NCBI GenBank assembly: GCA_963727245.1
Contig: CAVSFO010000005.1
Location: forward strand, 186,001-250,000
Length of the DNA: 64,000 nucleotides
Origin: JBKQVT01 sp963727245
GTDB lineage: Bacteria > Planctomycetota > Planctomycetia > Pirellulales > Thermoguttaceae
Direction of reading: 5' to 3'
A model generated the notes under the pieces. The model searched no databases and was not told where the DNA came from. It saw only the letters and a program-made list of their open reading frames with translations. Of the stretch, positions 17,483 to 27,122 are shown piece after piece (the first letter of the stretch is position 1; each line of letters begins with the position of its first letter). The translations under genes were made by a program, and so were the position numbers.

Positions 17483-19444
17483 ATGGACTCGGCCGCCGAC
17501 ATCCTTGGGCCGGGGGGCCGAATCGCCGCCCGGCTGAAGCACTACGAACACCGCGACGAGCAGGTTGCCATGGCCGCGGCGGTGGCGGCGGCCATCGCGC
17601 GGCCCGGCCACCTCGTCGTCGAGGCCGGCACCGGCGTGGGCAAGAGCTTCGCCTACTTGGTGCCGGCCATCCTGGCCTCCGTGCCGCCGCCGGGCAAGAA
17701 GGTCGGGCGGCGCATCGTCGTCTCCACCCAGACCATCAGCTTGCAGGAACAATTGATCCAAAAGGACCTGCCCCTGCTGCGGAGCGTGATGCCGGTGGAG
17801 TTTTCGGCGGTGCTGGTGAAGGGGCGGGGAAACTACGTCAGCTTGCGGCGGCTGGAAAACGCCCTGGCCCGGGCAGGGAGCCTCTTCAGCGGCGACGAGG
17901 AGTTCGCCCAGCTTCGGCAGCTCGCCGCCTGGTCCAAGCAGAGCGGCGACGGGTCGTTGGCGGACCTCGATTTCCGCCCCCAGCCGGCAGTCTGGGACGA
18001 GGTGGCCAGCGACCACGGCAACTGCCTGGGCCGGTCTTGTCCGCACTATAAGGACTGCTTCTACTACCGGGCCCGGCGGCGTGCCAGCCATGCCCAAATC
18101 CTGGTGGTGAACCACGCCCTGTTCTTCACCGATCTGGCCTTGCGGCGGGAAGGCGTGAGCATCCTGCCCGACTACCAGGTGGTGATCTTTGACGAAGCCC
18201 ACACGCTGGAGGCCGTCGCCGGCGACCACCTCGGACTGTCGATCAGCAACTCGCAGGTCGAATTCACGTTGCGGAGGCTCTATAACGAGCGGAGCAACCG
18301 CGGCCTGTTGGTGTATCACCACCTCGGCGAGGCGCAGAAACAAGCGTGGGAGTGCCGCGACCGGGCGGACCGCTTCTTCGCCGACATTACCGCCTGGCTG
18401 CGGGACCAGCCGGGCGGCAACGGCCGCGTGCGGCAGCCGGAAATCGTCGACAATTCGCTGAGCGAGGGACTGGCCGCACTGGCCGCCATGCTCCGCCGCG
18501 ACGCCAAGAATATCGAGAAGCAGGAAGAACGCCAGGACCTGCTGGCCGCCGGCGACCGGCTCGACGGCCTGGCCGAGGGGATCGAGCAATGGCGTTGCCA
18601 GCAACTCGACGGCGCCGTCTACTGGATCGAGGCGGCAACGGGCCGGCGGCGGCAGCGGGTGGAGTTGTCGGCTGTGCCGGTGGACTTGGGGCCGATCCTC
18701 CGCGAAGAACTGTTCAACGCGGTCCCCAGCGTGATCATGACCAGCGCCACGCTGGCCGTCGGGGGGCGATTCGATTTTTTCCAGTCCCGCGTCGGCCTGC
18801 TGCAGACCGAGTCGCTGTGCCTGGGCAGCCCCTTCGACTATCAGCGGCAGGCCCAACTGATCCTGCCCAAGGACATGCCCGATCCGGCCCGCGAGCCCGC
18901 GCGCTACGAGCAGGCGGTGGTGGCGATGGTCCGCCGCTACGTGGGCCGTAGCGGCGGCCATGCCTTCGTGCTGCTGACCAACTACGAGATGATGAAACGT
19001 GTGGCGTCGGCCCTGGCGCCCTGGCTGGCGGAGCAGAACCTGGCGCTGTACAGCCAGGCCGACGGCGTGCCGCGGAGCCGCATGTTGGCGCAATTCAAGG
19101 CCAATCCGCGCGGCGTGCTCTTCGGGGTGGATAGTTTCTGGCAGGGGGTGGACGTGCCCGGCAACGCCTTGCAGAACGTCATCATCACCCGGCTGCCCTT
19201 CAGCGTGCCCGACCGGCCGTTGCTCGAGGCACGCCTGGACGCCATCCGCGCCGCCGGCGGCAACCCCTTTGGCGATTACCAGTTGCCGGAGGCCGTTTTG
19301 AAGCTCAAGCAGGGTTTCGGGCGATTGATCCGCAGCAAGGCGGACACCGGCATCGTGGTCATTCTCGATCCCCGGCTGCGGACGAAGCCCTATGGCAGGC
19401 TGTTTCTGGCGTCGCTTCCCAACTGCCGGCGGGTGGTGGAATGA
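17483..19444 (+). CDS. ATP-dependent DNA helicase, DinG/XPD-like (superfamily 2)
   Basis: 653 aa. Walker A EAGTGVGKSFAY at about residues 43-54, helicase motif Ia-like VVSTQTISLQEQLIQ, DEAH box in YQVVIFDEAHTLEAV, and C-terminal motifs LLTNYEMMKR, DSFWQGVDVPG and LKQGFGRLIRSK. Between the ATPase motifs lies CLGRSCPHYKDC, three cysteines of an Fe-S-type insertion. The position where many DinG proteins have the first ligand (KGRxNYxC) reads KGRGNYVS, so one ligand is replaced by Ser and cluster binding is uncertain. The family unwinds forked or R-loop DNA 5' to 3' in repair. The ATG at 17483 gives the normal N-terminus. The frame is intact. Confidence 0.92.
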   Translation: MDSAADILGPGGRIAARLKHYEHRDEQVAMAAAVAAAIARPGHLVVEAGTGVGKSFAYLVPAILASVPPPGKKVGRRIVVSTQTISLQEQLIQKDLPLLRSVMPVEFSAVLVKGRGNYVSLRRLENALARAGSLFSGDEEFAQLRQLAAWSKQSGDGSLADLDFRPQPAVWDEVASDHGNCLGRSCPHYKDCFYYRARRRASHAQILVVNHALFFTDLALRREGVSILPDYQVVIFDEAHTLEAVAGDHLGLSISNSQVEFTLRRLYNERSNRGLLVYHHLGEAQKQAWECRDRADRFFADITAWLRDQPGGNGRVRQPEIVDNSLSEGLAALAAMLRRDAKNIEKQEERQDLLAAGDRLDGLAEGIEQWRCQQLDGAVYWIEAATGRRRQRVELSAVPVDLGPILREELFNAVPSVIMTSATLAVGGRFDFFQSRVGLLQTESLCLGSPFDYQRQAQLILPKDMPDPAREPARYEQAVVAMVRRYVGRSGGHAFVLLTNYEMMKRVASALAPWLAEQNLALYSQADGVPRSRMLAQFKANPRGVLFGVDSFWQGVDVPGNALQNVIITRLPFSVPDRPLLEARLDAIRAAGGNPFGDYQLPEAVLKLKQGFGRLIRSKADTGIVVILDPRLRTKPYGRLFLASLPNCRRVVE

Positions 19445-19555
19445 GGGGGCCGGCAGACGCCTTGTCGAGGCAGGGGGAATCGATTACACTGTTGTTATTC
19501 TGGAAGGTCGCAATGGGACCGGAAAAAAATAGTTCGGACAATAAGGAATGTTTCT

Positions 19556-19690
19556 ATGGGGACCCGCCCACGGACGAAGTTCGTCTTGGAGTTGAAATCA
19601 CGCCGTTGTCCGAAATGCGGCGGCAAGCTGAATTCTCAGCAGAAGCGCTGCAAGCGCTGTCACGAGCCGCAAGGACGACCGAAGAAATAG
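19556..19690 (+). CDS. Small zinc-ribbon protein (44 aa)
   Basis: A short basic protein that starts MGTRPRTKFVLELKSRRCPK and contains two Cys-x2-Cys pairs, CPKC and CKRC, 15 residues apart. This is a zinc-ribbon arrangement. A Shine-Dalgarno AAGGA lies about 9 bases before the ATG. The stop codon TAG is immediately followed by the ATG of the methyltransferase (no gap), so the two are likely cotranslated. Such short zinc ribbons are often ribosome- or RNA-associated, but no function can be assigned here. Codon use and the Cys pattern support a real gene despite its length. Confidence 0.7.
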   Translation: MGTRPRTKFVLELKSRRCPKCGGKLNSQQKRCKRCHEPQGRPKK

Positions 19691-20445
19691 ATGGCAGGCG
19701 AAGTCTTCGACGATCTGGCCGACGCTTACGAAGCGATCATCGATTGGCCGAAGCGACTGGCCAACGAGGGGCCTTTCTATCGGCGGTGCTTCGAGCGCGT
19801 AGGAGCCGGCAGCGTCGCCGACGTGGCCTGCGGCACGGGGCATCATGCAGCCATGTTCCACTCCTGGCAGATCCGCGTGCAAGGCTCCGATCTGAGCCCG
19901 GGGATGATCGCGCGGCGCGGAGCCGATTCGGCGAGCCGCCGGGGCTGAGCTGGCGGGTGGGCAGCTTCGCCGAGCCCATCGAGGCGGCCGAGCCGTTAGA
20001 CGCCGTGGTGTGCGCGGGCAATTCGCTGGCGTTGGCGGCCAGCGCGGCGGTGGCCCGCCGCGCCGTCGGACACATGCTGGCCGCGGTCCGTCCCGGCGGC
20101 GCGGTCCTGGTCCAGGTGCTCAATCTCTGGAGCCTACCCAACGGCCGTTCCGTCTGGCAGAAGCGGCGGCGTGCCACGTTGCCGGGGGGCGAAGCGTTGA
20201 TCGTCAAGGGAGTTCACCGCGCCGCCGGCAGCGGCTGGCTCGACTTGATTGTGACGGGTTTGGGCGCGGAGGACGCTTTGCAGGCCGAGTCGCTGCGGCT
20301 GCTGGGTCTGAAGGCCGCGGAGTTGGAGGAAGCGGCCCGCCGCGGCGGCGCCGCCGAGGTGAGTTTTTTCGGCGGCTACCAGGGGCAGCCCTATGATCGG
20401 TCCAGCAGCGTCGATCTGGTCATGGTGGCCGCAAAGCAACGGTGA
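19691..20445 (+). CDS. Class I SAM-dependent methyltransferase, one frameshift
   Basis: About 251 aa when one missing base near 19914 is allowed for. The N-terminal part MAGEVFDDLADAYEAIIDWP contains motif I as VADVACGTGHHAAMF and the post-I acidic residue in VQGSDLSPGMIARR. After the frameshift the frame continues GLSWRVGSFAE, LDAVVCAGNSLALA (motif II/III region) and VRPGGAVLVQVLNLW. These are the features of the Methyltransf_25/11 group, whose substrates range from small molecules to lipids. It sits directly after a zinc-ribbon gene and 9 bases before a DUF4186 gene, so the three are probably one operon. Adding one G restores MIARARSRFGEPPGL. Confidence 0.8.
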
Positions 20446-20454
20446 GTTACCGCC

Positions 20455-20820
20455 ATGCGCGATTTAGACGATTTGTTTGCCGCCTTGGACGAGAGCGGTT
20501 ATCGTCGGCGGATTCGCCTCGGTCCGCGAGACCACGCCTACCTGGTGGAGAAAACGCTGCCGGTGATTCTCGATCATGCGCGGGGGTTCATTCGCGAGCG
20601 GCTGGCGCCGGCGGACCCGCCCAACGACGGCGAGCAAACGCCGCGCAACGGCCACCCGGTGTTCGTCGCCCAGCACGGCACCGCGACCTGCTGCCGCAAG
20701 TGCTTGGAGAGCTGGCATTACATCGATCGCGGAGAGCGGCTGACCCAGGAACAAACCGACTACATTGTCCGCGTCTTGGAGCGCTGGCTGCGGCGGGCGC
20801 TGCCGGGTGGGAAGAAGTAG
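20455..20820 (+). CDS. DUF4186 family protein
   Basis: 121 aa, the usual length of this family of unknown function. Family-type stretches are RRRIRLGPRDHAYLVEKT, FIRERLAPADPPNDG, GHPVFVAQHGTATCCRKCLE with three clustered Cys, and the LTQEQTDYIVRVLERWL helix. The Cys/His cluster suggests a metal site. It follows the methyltransferase by 9 bases and ends before a 20-base palindrome shared with 38048. No function can be assigned. Confidence 0.8.
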   Translation: MRDLDDLFAALDESGYRRRIRLGPRDHAYLVEKTLPVILDHARGFIRERLAPADPPNDGEQTPRNGHPVFVAQHGTATCCRKCLESWHYIDRGERLTQEQTDYIVRVLERWLRRALPGGKK

Positions 20821-20854
20821 AGCCGGTCACTGCCCGCTGCCCGACCTAACTTTC

Positions 20855-20874
20855 GGCTGACACAGCCGTGGCAC
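20855..20874. repeat. GGCTGACACAGCCGTGGCAC repeat
   Basis: This 20-mer with an internal GGCTGACACAGCC hairpin is found in inverted orientation at 38048-38067. Here it lies 35 bases after the DUF4186 stop codon and just before the ribosome site of the GT39-type gene. Confidence 0.6.
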
Positions 20875-20900
20875 GAAAGCCTGTCAGAGGAGCCCACGCC

Positions 20901-22590
20901 ATGGAAGCGGCGAATTTCGGCAACGGGGTGCCGGAGTCCTTCCCCAATCAGCTTCGGTGTCCTCCCGGCGCGGCGCCGCTGCCCCGGCGGGGCGTGATCT
21001 TGGCCGGCCTGCTGCTGTTTTGCCTGGCGATCCAGGTGTGGACCGCCTCGCGATGGCACGTCATCTGGCCGGATACGGTCGATTACCTCCGCGTCAGCCA
21101 GGCGCTGGATCGCGGCGATCCCCGGCCGCTGGCGGACCAGTTCGGCTTGAACCCCTATCCGCTCGTCCTGGTGCTGCTGCACCGCGCGGGGCTGGACTGG
21201 CTCTGGGCAGGCCAATGTTGGAGCATGGCCATGACGGGCCTGGTCGTGCTGCCCCTCTGGGGCTGGTTGCGGCGGCAGTTCGACGACCGGGTGGCCCTGA
21301 TCGGTTGCCTGCTCTACGCCCTGCATCCCAAGTTGATGATCCACGGCCCGCTGGTCATCCGCGACCCGACCTTCTGGTTCTTGCTGGTGCTGACGCTGTA
21401 CTTGGGTTGGCGGGCGGTGTTGGAATTGAAGCCCTGGTTGTTTTGTGCGACCGGGGTGGCCTGGGCCTTGGCCGCCTTCACCCGGACGGAAGGCTTGCTG
21501 TTGGCGGCGCCGCTGGGGTTGTGGTGCGTTTTTCGCTGGCCGGCCGTGGCGGGGCAGCGGCGGCGGCGGCTGGTGCTGGGGGGCCTGCTCTGCGCAGCCA
21601 TGCTGCCGGCCTGGGTCCTCTTGATGAACGTCACCTTGCTGCGGAGCTGTCCGCACTGGGTGTGGATCCGCCACGTCCACCTGGAAATGATCGAGGCTCC
21701 GCTAGCGGCGCCCGAGACGGTCCAGGCCGCGAAGCGCGCCGCTGGCGCTCGCCGGCGGCGCCGGCGCTGGCGTCCGGCACGAGCTGGCGGACCACCGTGG
21801 CCCTGATCCCGAAAGTGGCCGTGCGCATCGTGAAGGCATTCACCTACGCTTATCTCGGCCTGACGCTGCTGGGGGTGTGGCTGTGGCGGGGCGTCTTCTT
21901 CCGCCGCGATCAACTGGCGATGGTTCCCTTCCACGCGCTGTTGTGGACGCTGGTCGGGGTGTATCTCGCGATGGGGATCGAGAGCGACGATCGCTACTAT
22001 CTGCCCAGCGTGATCCTGCTGTCGGGATACGCCGCCTTGGGACTCCTGGCCGTGGCGCAGTGGCTGGTGCGGCTGAGCGCGGCCCGCCTGGCGTGGAACC
22101 CGCCGCGGCGGGCGGCGCTGGTGGGCGGGCTGTTGGCCGCCTTCGTCCTGATCGGCACTCACGAGGTACCTCGCTGCAAAAACGGCAATGGATGCGGCAG
22201 CGCGCCGAGCTGGGCCAATGGATCTGCCGTCGGCTCGGTCCGCAGCTTCGTCTGGCCGGCAGCGTGCGGGACATCCGCCTGGTCAGCTACTATGCCCAGG
22301 CCGAAGAGGTCCCCGATCTCGATCGCTATCCCTATCAGGGCGAGGGCTTGCTGTGGACGATCGGGCAGTGCAAACCCGACGTGCTGCTGCTGTGGGGCAA
22401 GGAGAACGACGCCGAGGACCCGCCCCTCTGGCGCAACCTGCTGGATCAGCACGCCGAGCTGGGGCTTTGCCGCGTCCCGGCCGGGGAGTTGCCGCCGGGC
22501 TGCCGGGAGATCAAGGAACTGGTGGTCGCCGTGCGTCCAGCACTGCTCGGCCCACGGCAACCGGCGGCGACTCACGCGGCCCGCCGCTGA
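20901..22590 (+). CDS. GT39/ArnT-like membrane glycosyltransferase, two frameshifts
   Basis: About 560 aa across three frames. The start at 20901 has AGAGGAG 8 bases upstream. The first membrane span is VILAGLLLFCLAIQVWT, followed by the loop WHVIWPDTVDYLRVSQALDR, which carries an Asp typical of the catalytic loop in GT-C enzymes that use polyprenyl-phosphate sugars. Many further spans follow (ALIGCLLYALHPKLMIHG, GVAWALAAFTRTEGLL). The frame breaks near 21750 and near 22165, after which KAFTYAYLGLTLLGVWLW and a soluble C-terminal part continue. It is convergent with the LPS core run, so it probably adds a sugar to a lipid or surface glycan. The donor is unknown. Confidence 0.75.
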
Positions 22591-23722
22591 GTCGGCGTCA
22601 TTCTCGCGGTAGATGGCCAGCAGCGCATCGCAATTGCGCTGGAGGGTATATTGGAGGGCCAGTCGCCGGGCCGCCTCGCCCATCCGTCGCCGCAGCGCCG
22701 CATCCAGCAGTCTTTCCAAGCGGCCGGCCCATTGCCGATCGTCGGCGGGATCGTCGAGCACGTACCCGTCCAACCCCTCGGTCAGCAGCTCGCTGGCGCC
22801 GGTGGACCGGCTGGTGACGACCGGCAGCCCGCAGGCGGCGGCCTCCAGCACGACCAGTCCGAACGCATCGTAGAACGAGGGGAGCACCAGGGCGTCGGCG
22901 GCCGCATAATAGGGGACCGGATCGTCGACCGGGCCCACGAAGATGGCGGCGCCGGTCGGGCGATGCGGCAGGAATCGCAGCGCCGTTTCGCGCCGCCGCC
23001 CGCCCACAACCAGCAAGCGGACGGGCGCGCCGGCCGCGCCAGCCGCTCGACCGCGCGGACGGCGGTGGCCAGCCCCTTGCGGCGGTGATCGTGGCCCACG
23101 AACAGGAAGACCAGTTCTTCCTGGCCGATTCCCAAGCGATCGCGGAGCGGCTCGCGGTGGCACTCTCGCCGCCAGGGGGTGAACCGCTCGATGTCGATGC
23201 CGTGGTAGACCTGTCGGATCCGCTGCGGGGAGACGCCGTGATACTGTTGGAAATCGCGGGCGCACATTTGCGAGATGGCCACCACGATCCGCTCGGGATC
23301 GCCGAACTGCCGGTCCATGAGTTTGCGGAAGGCGCGGTAGCGCGGCAGGACGTTGATCATCTGGCGTTTGACCCGCGCAGCCAGGGCGGCAGCAGCTTGA
23401 GCCGATGCTCCCACATGGCGATGCGGGAACCGTCTTCCGATTGCAGGATATCGCAATGCCAGCCGACGCCGATGTCGTGAATCAGGTCGAGGTCGAGCGT
23501 GCGGAGCTTCGCCTCGGCGGCCTCGGCCCGGCCGAGGTGCGAGGCAATCGGCCCCAGGCAATGGGCGACGATCGGCAGCCGCTCGGCGCCGCCGGCCACC
23601 AACTGCGTCACCACGTGGACTTCATGTCCGCGGGCCAGCAGGTATCCGGCGTACTGGCGGGTCCATTCTTGGGCCCCGCCCCGCCGCGGATCAAAGCAGT
23701 CGATGACCAGGCCGATTTTCAC
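22591..23722 (-). CDS. Glycosyltransferase family 4, second paralogue, two frameshifts
   Basis: The start GTG at 23722 overlaps the stop of the upstream gene (GTGA) and gives VKIGLVIDCFDPRRGGAQEW, a GT-B N-terminus. HDIGVGWHCDILQSEDG follows. The C-terminal donor-binding half has VGPVDDPVPYYAAADALVLP and AFGLVVLEAAACGLPVVTS. The frame is lost near 23375 and 23034, each explained by one missing base. The 3' end is unsure: the last frame stays open to 22159, antisense to the GT39 gene, but homology to the neighbour ends at about the IYREN motif near 22600. It is about as long as its upstream paralogue and probably transfers a sugar to the LPS core. Confidence 0.75.
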
Positions 23723-24981
23723 CGCGCGACTCCTGTGCTGGGGCGAATTTGCCTGGGGAGTCCGCGGCGCAGCACGGGGACCGCTTCCCCGTCCGGCGCA
23801 ACGACGCGATCGGTCCACACCTGGCCGGCCAGCAGGCGTTCCCGCCTGCGGACGACCTCCTCGTACAGCGCCAGGATGTTGTCGACGTTGCGGTCGAAGG
23901 TATTGGTCATCGTCACCCGCCGCGCGGCATCGCCCACCGCGCGGCGCGCCGCCGGGTCCAGCAGGCCCTCCACCGCGGCGGCGAAGGCCGCGTCATCGGC
24001 CGGATCGGAGACCAGGACGATGTCGTCGCCGTCGTGAAACAGCTCGGCGGCGCCGTTGCAGCGGGTGGTGACCACCGGCAGTCCGCAGGCGGCCGCTTCC
24101 AGCACCACGAGGCTGCAGGTGTCGTAAATCGTGGGATGGACATAAACGTCGGCGGCGGCATAGTAGGGGAGGATGTCTTCCGTTGGCCCGTGGAACTGGA
24201 CCGCCGCAGCCAGGCCCAGCCGCGCCGCCTTCCGCCGCCAGGGAGCGAGGCGTTTTCCGCCCACCACCAGCAGGCTGACCGGCACGTGCCGCCCCCGGAG
24301 CCGGCCCAGGGTCCGCAACAGCGTGGCCATGCCCTTGAGATGGAGATTCGTGGCCACCATCAACAACAGGACCGTGCCGGGGTCGATGCCCAGGCGGCGG
24401 CGCATCGCCTCGCGGTGCGGCGCGCAGCGCAGCGGCGAAAACCGTTGTGCGTCCACGCCGTTGTAAACGATGCGGATCCTCTGCGGGGCGACCTGGTGAA
24501 AACGCTGGAAATCGTCGGCCACGGACTGCGACAGCGCCACCATGATCTGGCCGTGGTCGGAGTACTGTCGCGCCATCAGTTTGCGGAAGACGTGATATCG
24601 CGGCATCACGCGATGGAGTGCGCGCTTCAGCGGCCGCAGCCAGCGCGGCAGCAGCAGCACCTTGCGCGCGTTTACCGAAGCCCACGAGCCGCCGTGCGGA
24701 TGGAAGATGTCGCAGTGCCAGCCCACGCCCATGTCGTGGATCACGTCCAGCGGCAGCGAAGCCAGCGTCTCCTCCGCGGCGGCGGCGAAAGCGACCGGCG
24801 AACGGACGTGCCGGACCTGGTGGGCGATCATGGGGAGGGTCAGGGCCCGGGCGGAGAACTCCCGGGAGACGACGTGGATCTCGTGCCCGCGCTGGGCCAG
24901 CTTCTCGGCCAGATGGTAGGTCCATTGCTCCAGGCCGCCGCGGAGCGGATCGAAGCGTTCGACGACGAGGCCGACTTTCAT
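23719..24981 (-). CDS. Glycosyltransferase family 4 (LPS core type), first paralogue
   Basis: 420 aa, intact. GT-B fold: N-terminal MKVGLVVERFDPLRGGLEQW with the Gly-Gly loop, VIHDMGVGWHCDIFHPHGG, then RIRIVYNGVDAQRFSPLR. The C-terminal half has LLLMVATNLHLKGMATLLRT, FHGPTEDILPYYAAADVYVHP and the EX7E-type motif in SLVVLEAAACGLPVVTT. Close similarity to the next gene shows a local duplication. The ATG overlaps the stop of the kinase gene (ATGA), and the stop overlaps the next start (GTGA), so the three are coupled. The pathway neighbours indicate LPS core assembly at the inner membrane. Confidence 0.88.
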   Translation of the reverse strand: MKVGLVVERFDPLRGGLEQWTYHLAEKLAQRGHEIHVVSREFSARALTLPMIAHQVRHVRSPVAFAAAAEETLASLPLDVIHDMGVGWHCDIFHPHGGSWASVNARKVLLLPRWLRPLKRALHRVMPRYHVFRKLMARQYSDHGQIMVALSQSVADDFQRFHQVAPQRIRIVYNGVDAQRFSPLRCAPHREAMRRRLGIDPGTVLLLMVATNLHLKGMATLLRTLGRLRGRHVPVSLLVVGGKRLAPWRRKAARLGLAAAVQFHGPTEDILPYYAAADVYVHPTIYDTCSLVVLEAAACGLPVVTTRCNGAAELFHDGDDIVLVSDPADDAAFAAAVEGLLDPAARRAVGDAARRVTMTNTFDRNVDNILALYEEVVRRRERLLAGQVWTDRVVAPDGEAVPVLRRGLPRQIRPSTGVAR

Positions 24982-25868
24982 GGCGGCACCCCCAGGCGCC
25001 GCTGCATGACGCGCACTTTGCGGGTCACGGCGGCGATGAGGCGCTTGTCGCGCTGGCGGAGCTTCCGCACGCCGAGGTACTGACGCAGCAGGGCGATCTG
25101 GTCCTTGCAGCCGACGCGGTCGCGCGGCGCCGAGTAGGCCAGTTGCGCCAGGTCCTTGATGATCCACCGACGCCGGAACCAGCGCCGCCGCTGCACGCGC
25201 TGCAAGTCGATCAGGCGGATGTCGAACTCACCCGGCGCCGGCTCCTTGATCAGGAAGTGGCAGCAGTATAGGTCGCGGTGATTGTAGCCGGCGGCGTGCA
25301 GGCGCCGCACGATCTCGGCCACCTCGCCGAGGATCCGCCGCAGCTCGGGGTCGCGGCCGGAGGCGCCCGGCGGCCGCGGCGGGAACCGCCGCCGCAGGAA
25401 GTCCTGCAATTCCCGGTAGCCGGCCAGCTCCTCGGTCAGCAGGAACGACTCCAGCACGCCGTCGTTGCGGAGCCGCTCGCCGTAGGCCACCAGGGGCATC
25501 ACGTCGATGCCCAGCGCCGAGAGCGAGCCGGCATGGCCGGCTTCGATCCGTGCGGCCGTGACGCCCGGAGAGCCGCTGAGCTTGGCGCGGACCCGCGTCG
25601 ACCAGGTGCGGACGTGGTGTTTCTTGAGGTACAGCCCCGGGGCGTCCGCGCCGGTCGGGAGCGGTTGGAAATACCAGTTTTCCCGGTCCGCCAGCACCCG
25701 CAGGCAGCGGCCGTCGGAACTGCCCATGACGGCGTCGAAGGCCACGAGTCCGGCCTGCTGCAACCGCGAGTGGAAGCGGCCGCTGAGCCACATCAGGCCG
25801 TCGCCGGCCGGCTGCAACCCGGCGCCGGCCGGATCAAGGGGCGTCGTTGCTGGTGGAAAGGAGGTCAC
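24978..25868 (-). CDS. WaaP/Kdo-kinase-like LPS core kinase
   Basis: About 296 aa. A protein-kinase-like fold is visible: a lysine-rich strand LYLKKHHVRTWSTRVRAKLS, a hinge region LTEELAGYRELQDFLRRRF, the catalytic loop GYNHRDLYCCHFLI and the metal-binding DxD-like IRLIDLQRVQ. This is the pattern of lipopolysaccharide kinases (WaaP, RfaP) that phosphorylate heptose or Kdo. The first possible codon is GTG at 25868 without a good ribosome site. An ATG 25 codons later (MWLSGRFHSRLQQAGL) is the alternative. It overlaps the downstream glycosyltransferase by 4 bases. A 35-base inverted repeat lies just upstream. Confidence 0.85.
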   Translation of the reverse strand: MTSFPPATTPLDPAGAGLQPAGDGLMWLSGRFHSRLQQAGLVAFDAVMGSSDGRCLRVLADRENWYFQPLPTGADAPGLYLKKHHVRTWSTRVRAKLSGSPGVTAARIEAGHAGSLSALGIDVMPLVAYGERLRNDGVLESFLLTEELAGYRELQDFLRRRFPPRPPGASGRDPELRRILGEVAEIVRRLHAAGYNHRDLYCCHFLIKEPAPGEFDIRLIDLQRVQRRRWFRRRWIIKDLAQLAYSAPRDRVGCKDQIALLRQYLGVRKLRQRDKRLIAAVTRKVRVMQRRLGVPP

Positions 25869-25905
25869 GTATGAGGGATTCGGGGGTTGAGTTCCAAGGT
25901 GGACT

Positions 25906-25993
25906 TAGTAGGGTGGGTCGAGCGCAGCGAGCCCCACCAGGAACTGGCCGAATCGTAGCTGGTGGGGCTCGCTGCGCTCGACCCACCCTACTA
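25906..25993. repeat. Perfect 35-bp inverted repeat (TAGTAGGGTGGGTCG family)
   Basis: Arms 25906-25940 and 25959-25993 are exact reverse complements around an 18-base loop. The core reads GTAGGGTGGGTCGAGCGCAG. A close relative is at 36995-37072. It occupies the gap between the waaF-like stop and the WaaP-like start and could act as a terminator or mRNA hairpin inside the operon. Confidence 0.85.
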
Positions 25994-26053
25994 TTGTTCT
26001 ACCTTCAACAACAGGAACTTCGTGCTTCGACTTCTGGGTACATTATTCAGGTC

Positions 26054-27105
26054 CTAGGCCGCTTTCACCACTTGCCTTTCCAGTAGGGCGGTCACTTCGG
26101 TCATTACCCGCTCGGGCGAAAGGTCCTCCATGCAGCGGTGATGCCGCAGGGGACAGGTCCGCTTTCCGCAGCCGATGCAATCCATTTGCAACCGCACCAT
26201 GACGCCGGAGACCGTCGGGTTCTCGATCCACACCGGCAGCGTGGGCCCCAACAAGGTGACCACCGGCTTGCCCAGGGCGGCGGCGACGTGCCGCGGACCG
26301 CTGTCGGTGGACACCAGCAGCCGGCAGCGTTCCAGGCAGCTCTTGGTCGCCGCCAGGCCGGCCGGCTGGCTGGCCAGCGAGAAGACGCGGGGAAATTCGG
26401 CCAGCCGCACGATGTCGCGCGCCTGCTGGCATTCCTGCGGCCCGCAGAGGACCAACACGTCGTGGTCCAGTCGTTGGGCGATGAGCCGGGCCAGGGCGGC
26501 GGCGTGCTCGACCGGCCATTGCTTGGCCGCGCCGTAGGTGCCGGTCGCGTTGACGGCGATGACGCGGCCGTCGCGGCGCAGGCCGAGGTTGCGCCAGATG
26601 CGCTCGCCCAGGCGCCGCTCGTAACCGGTGACCGCCAACTCCAAGTGGGGCGATTCGGCGGGGCATCCGGCGGCGCGGGCCAAGTCGAGATAGGATTGCA
26701 CCATGGGAACGGCGGCGATCCGCCGGCCTTGGCGGGGCGGCCAGACTTTTTCGCTCAACAGCAGACCGCGGCCGTTGCGGACGTAGCCGATCCGCTCCTT
26801 GGCCCCGCCCAGCCATGCCAGCAAGGCCGTGCTCAGCGAGTTGGTCAGCAGCAGGACCTTGTCGAACCGCTCTTGGCGCATGCGCCGCAGCAAGGCCCAG
26901 CGCCGCCACTCGGGTTGCTTCGAGCGGGGGTCGAAATACCATTGTTCGTCCAGCCAGGTGGTGCCGGCCAGCAACTGGCCCAAATTCGGCCGCATGATGC
27001 CCACCAGCCGGGCGGCCGGACCAAAGTGCCGCCGCAGCGCCGCAGCGCCGGGGTGGCCATCACCAGGTCGCCGAGCCAGTTGGGGAGGAAGATGCCGATG
27101 TTCAC
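26054..27105 (-). CDS. waaF: Glycosyltransferase family 9, heptosyltransferase WaaF-like, one frameshift
   Basis: About 350 aa when one lost base near 27041 is restored, which gives MATPALRALRRHFGPAARLV. The start is GTG at 27105 (VNIGIFLPNWLGDLVMATPA), the normal N-terminus of ADP-heptose:LPS heptosyltransferases. Other signatures are RIGYVRNGRGLLL, VNATGTYGAAKQWPVEH and LVSTDSGPRHVAAALGKPVV. A C-terminal Cys/His cluster (CIGCGKRTCPLRHHRC) is also present. It transfers L-glycero-D-manno-heptose to the inner core. It lies 17 bases after hldE, which makes ADP-heptose. Whether it is WaaC, WaaF or WaaQ type is not decided. Confidence 0.85.
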
Positions 27106-27122
27106 TGTGGTGCAGGCGCCTT

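Noticed and set aside
17249..19093. N-terminal extension of the TatD frame to 874 codons
   Set aside because: It runs antisense through the helicase gene; TatD proteins begin at MIDSHAHLD.
23719..25167. Longer start for the first GT4 gene (to 25167)
   Set aside because: The extra N-terminus is antisense-like text overlapping the WaaP-like kinase in another frame; MKVGLVVERFDP at 24981 with ATGA overlap is the family start.
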